64,000 nt of DNA from contig CM075674.1 of NCBI GenBank assembly GCA_037962975.1, forward strand, positions 85,266,501 to 85,330,500, in the 5' to 3' direction. Below are positions 11,944 through 24,192 of this stretch, piece after piece; the stretch's first letter is position 1; the number at the start of each line of letters is the position of its first letter. Position numbers and translations under genes: made by a program. Below the pieces are notes generated by a model. The model ran no database searches, had not been told where the DNA came from, and saw only the letters and a list, made by a program, of their open reading frames with translations. This DNA is from Clitoria ternatea. Lineage: Eukaryota; Streptophyta; Magnoliopsida; Fabales; Fabaceae.

Positions 11944-13179
11944 CTAACAGGCTTTAGAAGTGACAATGGGATTGTTTCCAGGAGTATGTACAGATAAGTC
12001 AAATGGCAGTTCTATCACAGGTAATTTTAGTTTTTCTACACAGTCATTGGCAATAAAAGAATGTGATGCACCTGAGTCATACATAACAGTTAAAGGAATC
12101 TTATTAATGATACACTTACCTTCCACCATGGAATCAGAATGAGATGCTTCTTCTCCAGTGATTGCAAAAACCTTTCCTTTTGCCTTCGGCCTTCCGACTG
12201 CACTGTGCACGCCTCCTTGAGTATTTATGTTTGTACTCGCACCTTCAGGGTTTTCTCTCTTCAACTCTGGGCAATCCTTAATGTGATAACCTGGTTTGTT
12301 ACACTTAAAGCAAACATAAGTGTTTTTAGGACAATCCCTTTTCAAATGGGGTCCTCCACAGATAAAACATTTAAAATTTGGTGCAGATGTCGAGTAATAG
12401 CTTCCAGTTGAAGCTTGGGGTCTGTTAGGAACAGATGCTGCTCCAAATCGGTGAAATGACGCTTGGTAAGGCTTATTTGTCCTGAAGTCTCTTCTTTGGT
12501 GATGGTGAGGTCTTTCACTTCTCATTTCTCCCGTCTTATGAATGAGTTCATGACTTTTGGTCATTCTATCCTTATGATCCTTTTCAAAGATCCTGCAGCG
12601 ATTTACCAATACAGAAAATTCACGGATTTCCTGCATTCGTATAGCTTCAATAATTTCTGGCCGCAATCCATTTACAAACTTTGCACACCAATCACCTTCG
12701 TTAGTAGCATCATTATAATGAGAATGAAAATGAGATAACTCTTCAAACCTGGATGCGTACTCTCCAACGGTCATATTTTCTTGGGTTAGCAACAGGAATT
12801 CGAATTGTCTTTTCTCTTTAACATCAGCTAGAAAGTATTTCTCCAGAAACATATCCTTGAAATGATCCCAAGTGATCTCCATGTCGTTGACTTCAAATTG
12901 TCTACGCATGCTATCCCACCAATGTTCGGCATCCTCAAATAAGGCATAAGTAGCGAAGACTACCTTATCAGCTTCATTACATTGCAATGCTCGAAAGATC
13001 TTCTCTATCTCTCGAATCCATGTTTGTGCTCCATCAGGGTTATATCCTCCCTTGAAACGAGGTGGATTACGCTTTTCGAATAGGTCTAGCCTTCTCAAGG
13101 CATCGTTACCTTGACCTTCACGTGCTCCCATTGCATTGATTAAATGTTCTACAACTCCAGCAAGATCGTTTCCAGCCAT
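11944..13179 (-). pseudogene. gag and protease N-terminal part of inner element
   Basis: A 411-codon frame. Residues 1-220 are the gag capsid region (KRNPPRFKGGY, AEHWWD). Two zinc knuckles sit near residues 275-310, and the protease begins around DSGASHSF near residue 370. The frame ends at TAG (11944) where the outer copy has Trp, inside the protease. The first knuckle is CX2CX3HX4C. In the second, Tyr stands where the metal-binding His is expected, with a His one place later. The start at 13179 is supported by the matching gag start of the outer element and by its position 140 bp after the primer site. Confidence 0.92.
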
Positions 13180-13319
13180 TAGTTTCCTGTTTCATAGTAA
13201 CTGAGATTTGTCACATCAATCATAGTTACTACCAAGTCAGATATTTTATTCTCTATCACCTATACAGAGTTTACAGATAAAGCAAGATAGACCTTTTCCC
13301 CAGGCTTATTGGATTAACT

Positions 13320-13331
13320 GCTCTGATACCA
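13320..13331 (-). other. Primer binding site of inner element, initiator-Met tRNA
   Basis: GCTCTGATACCA on the + strand is the complement of TGGTATCAGAGC and lies three bases inside the LTR boundary at 13335. It proves the - orientation of the inner element. Confidence 0.93.
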
Positions 13332-13334
13332 CTT

Positions 13335-16300
13335 TGTAACACCCTCTGTTAGACCATAATAAATTATAGAAAAATTCGTAAATTTTTTTTAAAAAAAATA
13401 TGATTGTTAAAAAGAAACTATCGGAATAAATTACATACATTATTTCTAAAATATCTCATAAATATTATTAAAACTTTATAAAGTAATTGTACATTCATCC
13501 GAAGAAAATAAATATTAAAAATTATAAGAAAGAGAGGAAACTTCCATGGCCCAGAAGCAGTTACTTATTAACATTATTTATTCATTGGACCACGATATTC
13601 ATACCGAGCTCCCTTTCTAGAACGTGCTATATTTACTGCAGAGATTCTTCGATCCTTCCCTCTGAACCATCAATTTAGAATATATGAAACAAAAATACGG
13701 AGAAAGAAGTAAGAAACAGAATATAATATTCTCGAATAAGACATAAGCAACAAAGGGTTTTCACAAACCAATACATAATAATATCAGTCACAATCACATA
13801 CACAATCAATTATGAATGCATAAATGTTATGCAATATCTTCATCATACCTTACCTATACATGTGGGCCCTTAAATTTTAATTTACACTGGACCAACCAAG
13901 AGTTTACACTGTTCTATAAGTCTGGATAATAATAATATGAACAGCTCAACTGGCATGGAAACACTTAGAGACTAGTCAGATTGGGAAAATTTTTATTGTG
14001 AAAGTACCCGACACTAGGGAGCTACCCCAGGTCCCCTGAAGCACCCTTTCACACCCTCTCATCCCAAGGCTCGTAATTAAGCCTCCTCTAATGTATCATC
14101 GGTTTCTATAATTCATCCCCAGACAATATCATTTAATTTCACTTTAATGATTCATGATGCATGAACTACTCGCGTATTTAGTTGGTTAAGGCTTTTAGAA
14201 ACTCAATTATTAAATACCTTAAAGGTTTACAACATCATTTCAATAAACTGTATATTTTCTCAATTCTCTAAATTTCTATCCCACAGAAATAAATTTGGTA
14301 CAGTTTTTGAATCTCACTGAAATTGAGTTTCTAAGCCTTAAATATCTCAAAACTTTTTCATATAAAACTTTTACATAATCTTTCTCAAATTGAATCTTAA
14401 AAAGATCAAATTCTCAATTATTTCCAAATATCTTTAGTTATTAAGTTGGAAAAATAAAATAATTTTCGTTTAAAAATTTTATTTTATTAAAAGAGAATAA
14501 TCTTTAAATCATTAACCAAAAATACTTAAAATTACAAAAATTTTCTTTAATTCAAGATTTAATTATCTCAATTTGTTATAAATTAATTTTCATAAAATGT
14601 CTTTTTTCTAAAATAAATACTAATTTTTTTATTCTAAATATTGAAAGTAAAGTTAATAAAAATAATTTCTAAGAAGAGAAGATTTAAAGTAATAAAAATT
14701 TAAAGAGTAAGGTAAGAAAATTCTTACTGAGTTTTAGCTTTTCGTCATGTTCGCTATATGCTTAAACTCCACATCACAAAATCATCAATCAAAATCAAGC
14801 ATTATCAATTATAACTAAATATCATCAATTACATCAAATATTATTAATCACAATTAAATATCAATCAAAACCAAATATAATCAATTATAAACAATTTAAA
14901 TAAATTAAATATCACTCATAATGTAATTCAAATCTTAATGGTTATTTAGATTAATAAGATTGATTTTGAGTCTTTATAGTCCATTTCTTGCATGGGTCTA
15001 TGTAGGTCCATATAGTCCAATACTCGCATAGGTATAGTTCAGTCCATACAGGTCATAATAATCCAAGTCCTTGCATAGGTTCAGTCCAGTTCGCATAGGT
15101 TATCCAGGTATTTGCATAGGTATTTTAGAGTTAGTTACATCAGATATTTAATTTAAATTTTATTATAAATTTTAAGTTAAAAGTTAATATTTTAAAATAA
15201 TAATATTATTTAATTTAAAAGGAGTAGGGGACTCCTCTCATTATTCTTATGTCTTTTCATATTATATTCTTATTTCACTCCCCCTTACCTCTTGTATACT
15301 AGTTCGTTATTGTAAATCCGTGCACGCCTCGTCTCCGAGTTCTAAAACATACCAATTTCATTTTAATATAGTTACAAGATGAAAATTAAGATTACTACTT
15401 AAAACAGAAATGGTAAATTTTGAATAGTGAATAGTAAATAGTAAATTGTGAATAGTAATAGTAAATAGTAAAACATAAATAGTAACGGTAAATAGTAAAT
15501 CATGAATAGTAACAGTAAATAGTAAATCATGAATAGTAACGGTAAATAGTAAAACGTGAATAGTAAAGGTAAATGGTAACAGTAAATAGTAATTTACTAT
15601 TGAAATAGTATTTTACTATTTAGAATAGTAACTTAAAATAATATTATTTCTAGTATAATAATAGATTTCTAAAAACGATATAAAAATAACCCTAAAAAAT
15701 ATAAAAGAGAGGTATTCGTACCTTAGAATTTTAGCAGAACCTTCTTCCAAAAAATTATATTTCTCTCTCTCACTTCCACTACTATCTCACTAGCACTACT
15801 ATATTAAGAAAACTTAATCTGAAATTGTGAATTCTAAAGAATAAAAGTACTATACTTTTTTGAAATTTCAAACCTGGTTACTGTGTATTTTTTGGAAATT
15901 TCGTACATGCACAGTATTTTGCATAGAAATTGTCGGCAGAATTATTAAGCCAAATAGTAACCTTTCACTCGGTATATTTTAAAATTCAAAATCAGTCCTT
16001 TTTGAAATTTAGCGATATTATATCAGTTCTCACTAATTTTATAATAAGTAATATAAAGTTTAAATTTTAAAAATCTAAAATTTTCTGTTAATAAAAATTT
16101 ATTGATACGTTCTTAATTTTTTAACTATTGGAAAAAATCAAGATTTTTCTCAAACCGATAATTTTTAGATAAGTCTTCTTGAAATGGATTTTAGACAATT
16201 TTCTTATAATTTAAATTCACTTTCTTATAAATATTTTTAATTTTAAGTCACTTTATATGAATTTAAAATTATTTAAAATATATTATTTTATTAAAATAAT

Positions 16301-16413
16301 TAAATTCCAAAAAATTCCAAAAAATCATAAATAATACGTAGATTAAAAAGTTCTAAAGAACCATAATTTAATTCTTTCAAAATTTAATATAAAAATAAAA
16401 TAGGGGTGTTACA
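13335..16413 (-). mobile_element. 5' LTR of inner Tekay element
   Basis: Bounded by TGTAACACCC and GGTGTTACA, with target duplication GATGG at 16414-16418. Nearly identical to 5646-8724 through most of its length, with clusters of differences in the first 220 bp on the window's left side. On the element strand it carries the promoter region; I could not place a TATA box with confidence. Confidence 0.93.
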
Positions 16414-16418
16414 GATGG

Positions 16419-17168
16419 TGAATCCGAAAGGATAATTCAAACTCTGAGGATTTGTTGCGATCTTGTGTGTTGGAACACAAAGGAAATTGGGCTCAAATCT
16501 TGCTATTAATTGAATTTACTTACAACAATAGTTTTCATGCAAGCATCAACATGGTACCATTTGAAGCACTTTATGGGAGAAAGTGTAGAACTCCATTGTG
16601 TTGGTTCGAGACAAGAGAAAACTTGATGATAGGTCCTGATTTGGTACAACAAACTACAGAAAAGATCAAGTTGGTTCAGGAAAAGATGTGGACAGCACAA
16701 AGCAGACAGAAAAGTTATTATGATAAGAGAAAACCTCTTGAATTTTAGGAAGGTGATCATGTATTTTTAAAGGTCACACCCACAACTGGGGTCGGTCGAG
16801 CAATGAAATCACGTAAACTTACACCTAAGTTTATTGGCCTTTATCAGATCCTAAAGAGAGTTGGTTCCCTTACATATCAAATTGCCATGTCACCTTTTCT
16901 GTCAAACGTTCATAATGTCTTTCACGTATCTCAGCTACGTAAATATATTCTTGATCCTTTACATGCTATTGAGCTTGACAATATCCAAGTTAAGGATAAT
17001 CTCACATATGATGCATCACCTGTCAAAATAACCGATAGAAGTATAAAACAACTTAGAGGAAAGGAAATTCCTCTAGTGAAGGTTATCTGGAGTAGAACAG
17101 GAGATGAGGATGCTACATGGGAATTAGAATCTGAAATGAGAAAATCTTATCCTCACCTTTTTTCTTAA
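16419..17168 (+). pseudogene. Integrase C-terminal part and chromodomain-like tail of outer element
   Basis: Resumes the outer integrase after the inner insertion (ESERIIQTL). A 1-bp loss near 16441-16451 shifts the frame. From 16452 one frame runs to the TAA at 17166, broken only by TAG at 16746 (Gln site). The end carries the LVKVIWSR...ATWELE...YPHLF signature, the chromodomain-like tail that marks Tekay/Del chromoviruses and is the main reason for the clade call. Confidence 0.9.
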
Positions 17169-17174
17169 GATATG

Positions 17175-17212
17175 TAAATTTCGAGGACGAAATTTTTTTT
17201 AGGGGGTAAAAT
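17175..17212 (+). other. Conserved post-pol motif and polypurine tract of outer element
   Basis: TTTCGAGGACGAA follows the pol stop by a few bases, then a T-run and the purine-rich AGGGGGTAAAAT that touches the LTR start at 17213. Same order as in the inner element. Confidence 0.82.
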
Positions 17213-17744
17213 TGTAACATCCTATAATTTTATATTTTTTATATAAAAGGATAAAATTGTAAATAAAATTATAATTTACAATTTTGACAAAATTAGCTTA
17301 AGGTTCTTTAGAACTGATTGATCGTTGCAATTTATAGGATTCTATAAAAAAATTTGGATATTTTTAGAGATAAGTGAAAATACTCTAAAATAGAGCCGGT
17401 TAGGTCTAAACTAGTACAGAAAATGTTATCAAAAAATTATGAAACTTGATAGAGAGTTTAGATTTGTGCATGTGAGCTTAAGTTTAAAATTTCATAAAGT
17501 TTAGAGATCGTTTGGTTAGAAAAATAAAATGATGAACTTATAAAAATGGGTTTTTAAACATTTAGTAATTGAGATATTTAGTGTAAAAGAAATTCATTAA
17601 AAAGTTATATTTATTTTACTAAGTATATTTTGAGTGTTGATAATAAAATTTTAAGAATAAAATTTATCTCATAAAAGTAACCATAGCATAGTTATGGATA
17701 ATTATGAAAAAAATTAAATTAAAAAGAAAATATTTTCTATAGCC

Positions 17745-17752
17745 TATAAATA
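17745..17752 (+). promoter_or_regulatory. Putative TATA box of the outer LTR
   Basis: TATAAATA in the context AGCCTATAAATACTTC, about 530 bp into the LTR. It is a good match to a plant TATA box and the best promoter candidate in the element; no start site can be shown. Confidence 0.5.
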
Positions 17753-17924
17753 CTTCATTTGTCGTTCATTTTTTCCGCATGCTCTTCATTCTCCAGGAAA
17801 AGGTGCGCAAGTTTTTTTTTGTTTTCTTCTCTCTTTCTTATGGCATCTTTCCTTTATACATATAAATATATATACAAACGTTACAAAAGCAACGTTTATA
17901 TACTTTAGGTTAGTTAATTATTTT

Positions 17925-18560
17925 ATTTTTTATTTTTTTATTTTTTTTATTTATTTGTTTTATTCTTAATTTATTTAATTGTTCATTTAATTATTTGTTT
18001 ATTTATTTTATTGTTTATTTATTTATTTGTATATATACTTGTTTGCTTGTTCTATTTAATTGGTTTTTATTTATTTATTTGTTCATTTTATTGTTTGTTC
18101 ATTTATTTATTAATTAATTTTATTTATTTATCTATTGTTTATTTATTATTTATTTATCTATTGTTTATCTATTTATTATTGTTATCTATTTATGTGTTTA
18201 TTTATTTGATTATTGATTTGTTTAATTATTTAATTATTTATTTATTATTTATTTTTTTGTTGTTTAGTTAATTATTTAAATATTTAATTGTTTATTTAAT
18301 CATTTATTTATTTAGATATTTAATTGTTTATTTATTTGTTTGTTTATCTAATTTGTTAATTACTTATTTAATTGTTTAATAATTTATTTAATTGTTTATT
18401 TATTTAGTTAATTAATTATTTAATTGTTTATTTATTTGTTTAGTTAATTTCTTAATTAATTATTTAATTGTTTAGTTATTTATTTAATTGCTTAGTTGTT
18501 TAATTATTTGTTTATTTAATTATTTATTTATTTATCTATTTATTTATTTGCTCTTTTATT
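17925..18560. repeat. TTTA/TTAAT-rich simple repeat tract in outer LTR
   Basis: Several hundred bases made almost only of TTTATTTA, TTTAATTG and TTTGTTTA words. The 86-codon ORF across it (Leu, Ile, Tyr, Phe only) is a by-product of the composition. The matching part of the 5' LTR is outside the window. Confidence 0.85.
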
Positions 18561-20119
18561 TATGTTGTCATTATTATTATTATGTATTGTTATTTAATAT
18601 GTTATTATTATTATTATTATTATTATTAATTCTGTGTTTAACTAATTAATTTTTATATATTTGTTTTATTTATTTCTATTGTTATTATTGTTCATCTATA
18701 ATTTAGATTTGTTATTTTTATTTTGTTATCTCATTATTTTATTCCTTTATTTACATTTTATTTATTTACTTACTGAATTGAACTATTCCTATTATCATTA
18801 TTTATAATGTTTATTTATTTATTTAGTCATATACTTTATTTCTTAATTATTTATTTAATTGTTATCTTTTTATAATATTCAATGGATGTTTAATTCTTAT
18901 TATGCACTTTTAAATTTATGACAATATCATTTTGAATATTATTGGGTTATTATAGTGAATATGTAATTATCAAAAAAAATTCTTTATTAATATCGCTATA
19001 TTAAGTGTCAAATAAAAGTATAATAAAATAAGATAAACTAAACACTAACAATAAGAACCTATGTGTTTAGGTTAGCTTCAGAAGATTTTCTTGGAAAAAA
19101 GCAAGTTTCCGGGTGAGATAGGAATTTACTAAATATAAGACATGTTAAATAATAGAAGGGACTCCCTAACCCTCTCAATATTTATTTCAGTTGTTATTTT
19201 TATGTCTTTACTTATTTATAATTATTATTTATATGTCATACCTTGTTACTTGCATATTTTTATGATGAAAATTTATATTTGTTAGATAATGTAAAGTTTG
19301 ATGTTTGAATAAAAAATACATAGTTAATATGATTGTATTATACTGTCTGAAGATTTTCTGAGTGTAACAGGTCAAAGACAAATTTTAGAAATATTCAATT
19401 TATAGAGGAAACTCTGCAAAAATTTTAATAAACCCTGTGAATAAGAATAAATAGTATATACTAAAAGTTTGAAACTAATTAAGTGTGTGACATGCATCAT
19501 ATAACAAGTGAAAGACAAAAATGTTTTGGGAGATACGGTATAATCCGAGAAATGCATTAGGGATGGTTCAATAGTGAACCTTGGGATGAGAGGGTGTGAA
19601 GAAAGGCCTAGGAGACTTGGGGTCGCTCCCTAGTGTCGGGTAAATTCACAACAAGCTTTTGTCAACCTGACTAGGCCCTAAGTGCATATTATGGTCAGTG
19701 GAGCTGTTCGTTAGCCATATTGGCAGATTTTCATGAAACAGTATCAACTCCTGACTGCTCCCAATAAAAGAAGATTTAAGGGTCCATATGCATTGCATCT
19801 CTATCATTAATAAAAGAATTGATAAAAATATTTATTAATTAAGAATTGTCAATCAGCTCTACACTTTTCATTCCATGTCGTATGTAACATGTACGAGGAA
19901 ATTGTTATTAAAGAAAATATTGTTTGTAAAATTCTATTATTTATGTGTGTCTTGTATAATATTGGTATTTCCTATTTCTCACCCTTTTACTTGTTTATGT
20001 GGTGTAAATTTTGAACTTGCATAGATTTTTTGCTATGAATAATATTCTACACTTGATAGATGTACGAATCAGACCTCGTCAAGGTGGAATAGGGAGATGG
20101 AGGTTCTTGGATATAGGGC

Positions 20120-20122
<3 letters not shown>

Positions 20123-20165
<43 letters not shown>
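20123..20165. repeat. (TA)n microsatellite in 3' LTR
   Basis: Uninterrupted TA run of about 20 units. The same site in the 5' LTR (about 1203-1214) has only a few units, so it grew in one copy after insertion. Confidence 0.9.
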
Positions 20166-20168
<3 letters not shown>

Positions 20169-20727
20169 GGTATAGTTACTGTGAGATTGTCTCAAGTTAT
20201 AGTTGGTTTGCCTGATCCTCTTGGGGCCCTTACCTTTTCTTTCTGGGCTAGACTTATTTTCGATCTTCGTGATAATGACCCTTTCCAAGGGCAACCACCC
20301 CCACCCCCGCTAGTTGATGAAGAAGATATGGAGGGAGCTTCATCTGGAAGTGACCCCACTATTGATGATGCTTAGCTAGCTATAGGTTAACCCCGTAGGA
20401 CATTATGGGTAGTTTTGATGACTCCAGTTGTGCTTGATGGTTGGGTAGTACTTTTTGTTATACTATTTAGCTACTCACATGTTCTGGAGCTTGTTTTGGC
20501 ATTAGCTAGCGTTTGACTTTTGGGGTTTCTACTAATCTGAACCTATATTTTGTATTAGTGTAAAAACAAATCAAACTAGTGTACAAATTTATATATATCT
20601 ATAAAAATATTTATACAGTAAAGTATTTTAGATATATGTAGTTATGTTTGTGAAATTGTTTATATCTTTAAGTGAAATTTTTATTATTTATTTATTTAAA
20701 TTTTGGTAGTTATTGAGGGATGTTATA

Positions 20728-21180
20728 CGTATGGACGTTGGGGAGCGTACGACACGCTAGCTTTTTAGTGCATGGTCCAGGACATGAGCGTAGGTACATT
20801 GAATATAAGGGTGTGAACGTTGAGGCACTGGATTAGTATGATGTATGAGTGTGGGTGTGAGCGTAAGCACGCCAGATTTATAGAATAAGAATTTTTAGTC
20901 AAAAACATGCCTAGTGTAATCTGGGCGTGCTCCTATGCTCACAAGCGTACCCACGCGTGCGTTTTGTTATTCTGAAATTTCTCTTGGGCATACTAGTGTT
21001 GGGTCTAGCGTACCCATGCTAAAAAATATGTGTAACAGGTGCTTTTGGGCGTACTGGCACGCTGGTAAGCGTACCCACGCGCACATGTCTCGTGTTTTAA
21101 CTCTAATGTTGAGCATAAGCACACTGGTCCTGGATGTACCCGCGTTGGCTAGTGTAAGAACCTAACGTACCCATGATGGG
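20728..21180. repeat. CpG-rich tract with recurring GCGTACCCACGC-like words
   Basis: Next to the outer LTR, words such as GCGTACCCACGC (near 20945 and 21070), GAGCGTAGG and GGGCGTACTGGCACGC recur at loose spacing in otherwise AT-rich DNA. No coding frame is supported. It probably belongs to a retrotransposon non-coding region cut by the outer insertion; the family is unknown. Confidence 0.5.
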
Positions 21181-21785
21181 GTTCTGACAGCATAACTCAT
21201 TCTTCATCCTTTTTCCTTTTATGCTTCATTTGTAATTTCCTACATAAAATATGCTTAATTTATCAATAATTCAACAATAATTCTCTACTTTTACTTATTA
21301 TAACCAACACCTTAATTTATGAATAATATCATTAAAAATGTAATTGTATTGCATAGACTTTCTTTAAATTATCCTTAAATAAATATTAAATAACGAGTCT
21401 TGTAATGTTTCTAGAACCACTTCTTATAGACGTGGCTAGGGGCAAACAACATGGCGGCGTTTCGTGCTCAAATTTTTTGGGCCGAGTCATTTCAATTTCC
21501 AAGGCCCATTGTCCAAAAGTAACCGCTAAAGTTATGATTGAAATGTAACCGCCACGCATGATTAAAAGTAATGGTTGCATGATTGACGTAACCTACGATA
21601 CATGCAACCTTGTGTTTTCAAGGGGAAATAAATGCGCGATAGTTACGAACATAAAATAAGCAAATGAAAATTTTTCTAAGTTAACAAAACATTCTTCTTA
21701 CTCACGCCTATAATAAGTGTCTTAGTGGAAGATATAGCTTATTTGAGCAACTAGTATAGTCACTCAAACAAGCTAAGGGGGCATA
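21181..21785. other. Non-coding stretch before a Tat-type LTR
   Basis: No gene seen. It ends in the purine-rich CTAAGGGGGCATA at about 21774-21785, which looks like the polypurine tract of a Tat-lineage element on the + strand. The stretch may therefore be the 3' untranslated part of such an element. Confidence 0.4.
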
Positions 21786-22242
21786 TGATCTGGTTTTGAT
21801 ACCGACCTATGGGTAGAAAGGTCATTTGACCTAAAAGCCGTCATGCAAGACTAGCATCGCACAAGCTCGAAAGCACAATATTGACTCCCAATACTGCACA
21901 TGAGACTCATGACATAACCCCGATATAAGTTATTCTCTCAATACCAGATAGTTAACATTGACTTATGCAATCACGTGTTGAGGAAGCAACATGCAAAGTG
22001 ACTAATGGAAATGTGCAGTTGGTAGGTCAGGTCACTGTTGCGTGTCAACCTTTCTGCAAATGATCATAATCACGCTGACACTTGGTACGGTAAGCCCACC
22101 TACTTGAAACGACTATTCCATTACCCATAAATATAAATACTCACATATCAACAATAAAAGGTAGAACATTCTCACTTGAACCTACGCTTGAGCTTTAATA
22201 TTCATTGACTTGAGCAAGTGTCCTTGCAGGTGACATCCCCTT
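21786..22242 (+). mobile_element. LTR fragment of a Tat-lineage Ty3/gypsy element, left part
   Basis: Starts TGATCTGG after a purine tract, the same junction as at 53270. It contains a TATA-like ATAAATATAAATAC near 22126 and the R/U5 word order seen in Tat-type LTRs (TTGACTTGAGC...TGTCCTTGCAGGTGACATCCCC, 22205-22240). It is interrupted at 22242 by a solo LTR and continues at 25344. Confidence 0.6.
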
Positions 22243-22439
22243 TGTGACATCCCTCTTCAAATAATATTTATTTTATTCAATTTATTGATTTTCACAATAA
22301 ATTTTTCACGTTTCTAAAATTAAATTACATTACAAAAATAATAAATAAAAAAATGCATCTTATAAAAATTACCCAAATTATAATTTAAAATAAATAATTT
22401 ATAGTCCTCAAAATCATTTAAGTTGAAATAATCCCAAAA

Positions 22440-22535
22440 CCTGAAACAGGGGTCTGACGCTACGCGCCAGTCCCACGCTAGGCGTGAGAGTGCATTCGTA
22501 GCCCTGACGCTGAGCGCCAGGATGACGCTACGCGT
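22440..22535. repeat. CpG-rich GACGCTACGCG cluster, left end of solo LTR
   Basis: Three to four copies of GACGCTACGCGCCAG-like words (GACGCTACGCG, CACGCTAGGCGTG, GACGCTGAGCGCC, GACGCTACGCGTG), sharply different from the AT-rich surroundings. A second cluster lies near the other end at 25088-25245. Confidence 0.7.
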
Positions 22536-24043
22536 GGGCTTATCAGTGACAGCACCTGATGCTGTCACACATTTTAGGCCTTTTGACCAATTACTAACTT
22601 ATCCAATTAGCTCATTTCAGGTCTAATTGCCACAAAACTTAATGGTCTATATGTTTTCCCCATTCTGAAACTATTGGCGATGTTCGTTCGCCAAAATTCC
22701 AACATATGCTCAAGTTATGCACGAAATACAACTTAACCACTTTATGTGCAACACTCTTACACCAAATACCCTAAATGATTCTTAAATGATCCAAATCCAA
22801 TGCATACCACTTTTAAATATTCTTATGGACTTATTGATACTTAGCAAAGGTATTGAAACTCACTGAAACTCAAATTCACCTATCCCGTTTCTCAAAGTCA
22901 TAGGGATGGCTACTAATTCAAATCTCTAAATCTATTCAATTCATCGATACAACATTCAATCATTTTAAATAACTATTACAGCACAAAGACATCCACAGAA
23001 CCGGCCTATAATGCATGATTTACTACAGTATAGCTCTATGCCATAACCATAGTCATCCAACAGTACCTGGTCATCACAGATGCATAATATCTAATGGCTC
23101 AATGCCATTACATAATCATATCACCCAAACCACACACATATTATACTATGCATAAGTTCACACTCCCACAGATTTACACACATATCTACATATATCTACT
23201 GACGGCTCAGTGCCATTAGGCATCACGAACAAGTAACAACAACACATACTTCTACAAATCTACGAGATAATATATTCACATATAAATATATACAAGATAT
23301 ACATTCCAAACTCCTCTGGCATTACTCCTTGCTCATTTTTGTACTGGTTTCCGCAGCATCCGTAACATCCTTGGGTTTATTCACTGTGAACATAAAATAA
23401 GGGTGAGTATATATCACAAGAATGATACAACTACATAATCAGAATTGATATCACCTGGAGAATCTCATTCTCCTGCTTGGGTTATTGATCCACTAAACTC
23501 TTCTCATATGAACCCAACATATCATAATCCATCGTAATCATCATAAATTCATTATGTTCACATCATAACAAATATCTCGCAACATTGAGATAAATTAATT
23601 TTAAGTACCCATGCTTAATCAATTCATTTCACAATTCATTATTTCAATCATATCATTATCATATCAATGCAATAATCTGTATATCAGTCAAGGAGTATAA
23701 TTCACAACTGACTCTCATATACATCAGACACCTAGTATCCGGATACTAACGAATCAGCCACCAGCTGGGAGTCCACCGACATCCCGTGAACACATCCTGG
23801 TTCACCGAGCCCAGTATCATAAACCGTCTCCCCACCTCAACCACTGGATCTCTTCCTGGATCACTGGGTAGCTCAACTGGGCCTCTACATGGACCACGGG
23901 AGCCAAAAGCGAGGGGTAATCTATACCGAATGGCTGTCCACAATACATATCATGCATACACAGCATCTAACAATATATCTCATCATATACACATTATTCA
24001 TTTTAAATCATGAATATACATTATACAATCATTAAATGATTTT

Positions 24044-24192
24044 GGCATACAAGCCAACTCACAACATAAGAATCGCATCTCAGCATAAGAGCCACATCTC
24101 AACATAAAAGCCACATCTCTCGGCATAAAAGCCACATCTCAGCATAGAAGCCATATCTCTCGGCATAAAAGCCACATCTCGGCATAAAAGCC
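24044..24192. repeat. Minisatellite, about 18-24 bp unit, in solo LTR
   Basis: About seven imperfect copies of CATAAAAGCCACATCTC(TCGG) in tandem. No coding meaning seen. Confidence 0.85.

Larger units (their letters stand above)
5646..16413 (-). mobile_element. Complete inner Tekay/Del-type Ty3/gypsy retrotransposon nested in the outer one
   Basis: A 10768-bp element, inserted antisense to its host element. It has two LTRs of 3079 bp, a Met-tRNA primer site, gag-pol on the - strand, a polypurine tract and a perfect 5-bp target duplication. The pol order (protease, RT, RNase H, integrase, chromodomain-like tail) is that of chromoviruses. Its proteins are close relatives of those of the outer element, so this is one Tekay family inserted into another. 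It keeps all structural parts but its gag-pol has stops, so it could move only with proteins from other copies. Confidence 0.95.
17213..20727 (+). mobile_element. 3' LTR of outer Tekay element (3515 bp)
   Basis: Begins TGTAACATCC right after the polypurine tract and ends GGATGTTATA, exactly where the similarity to 1-1789 stops. The target duplication cannot be checked because the left end lies outside the window; the bases after it are CGTAT. The length fits the long LTRs of Tekay/Del elements. A TATA box lies at 17745. Confidence 0.92.

Noticed and set aside
18011..18271. 86-codon hydrophobic ORF
   Set aside because: Made only by the TTTA simple repeat.
23746..24013. ORFs on both strands of the solo LTR
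   Set aside because: Overlap each other in a non-coding LTR; no domain.
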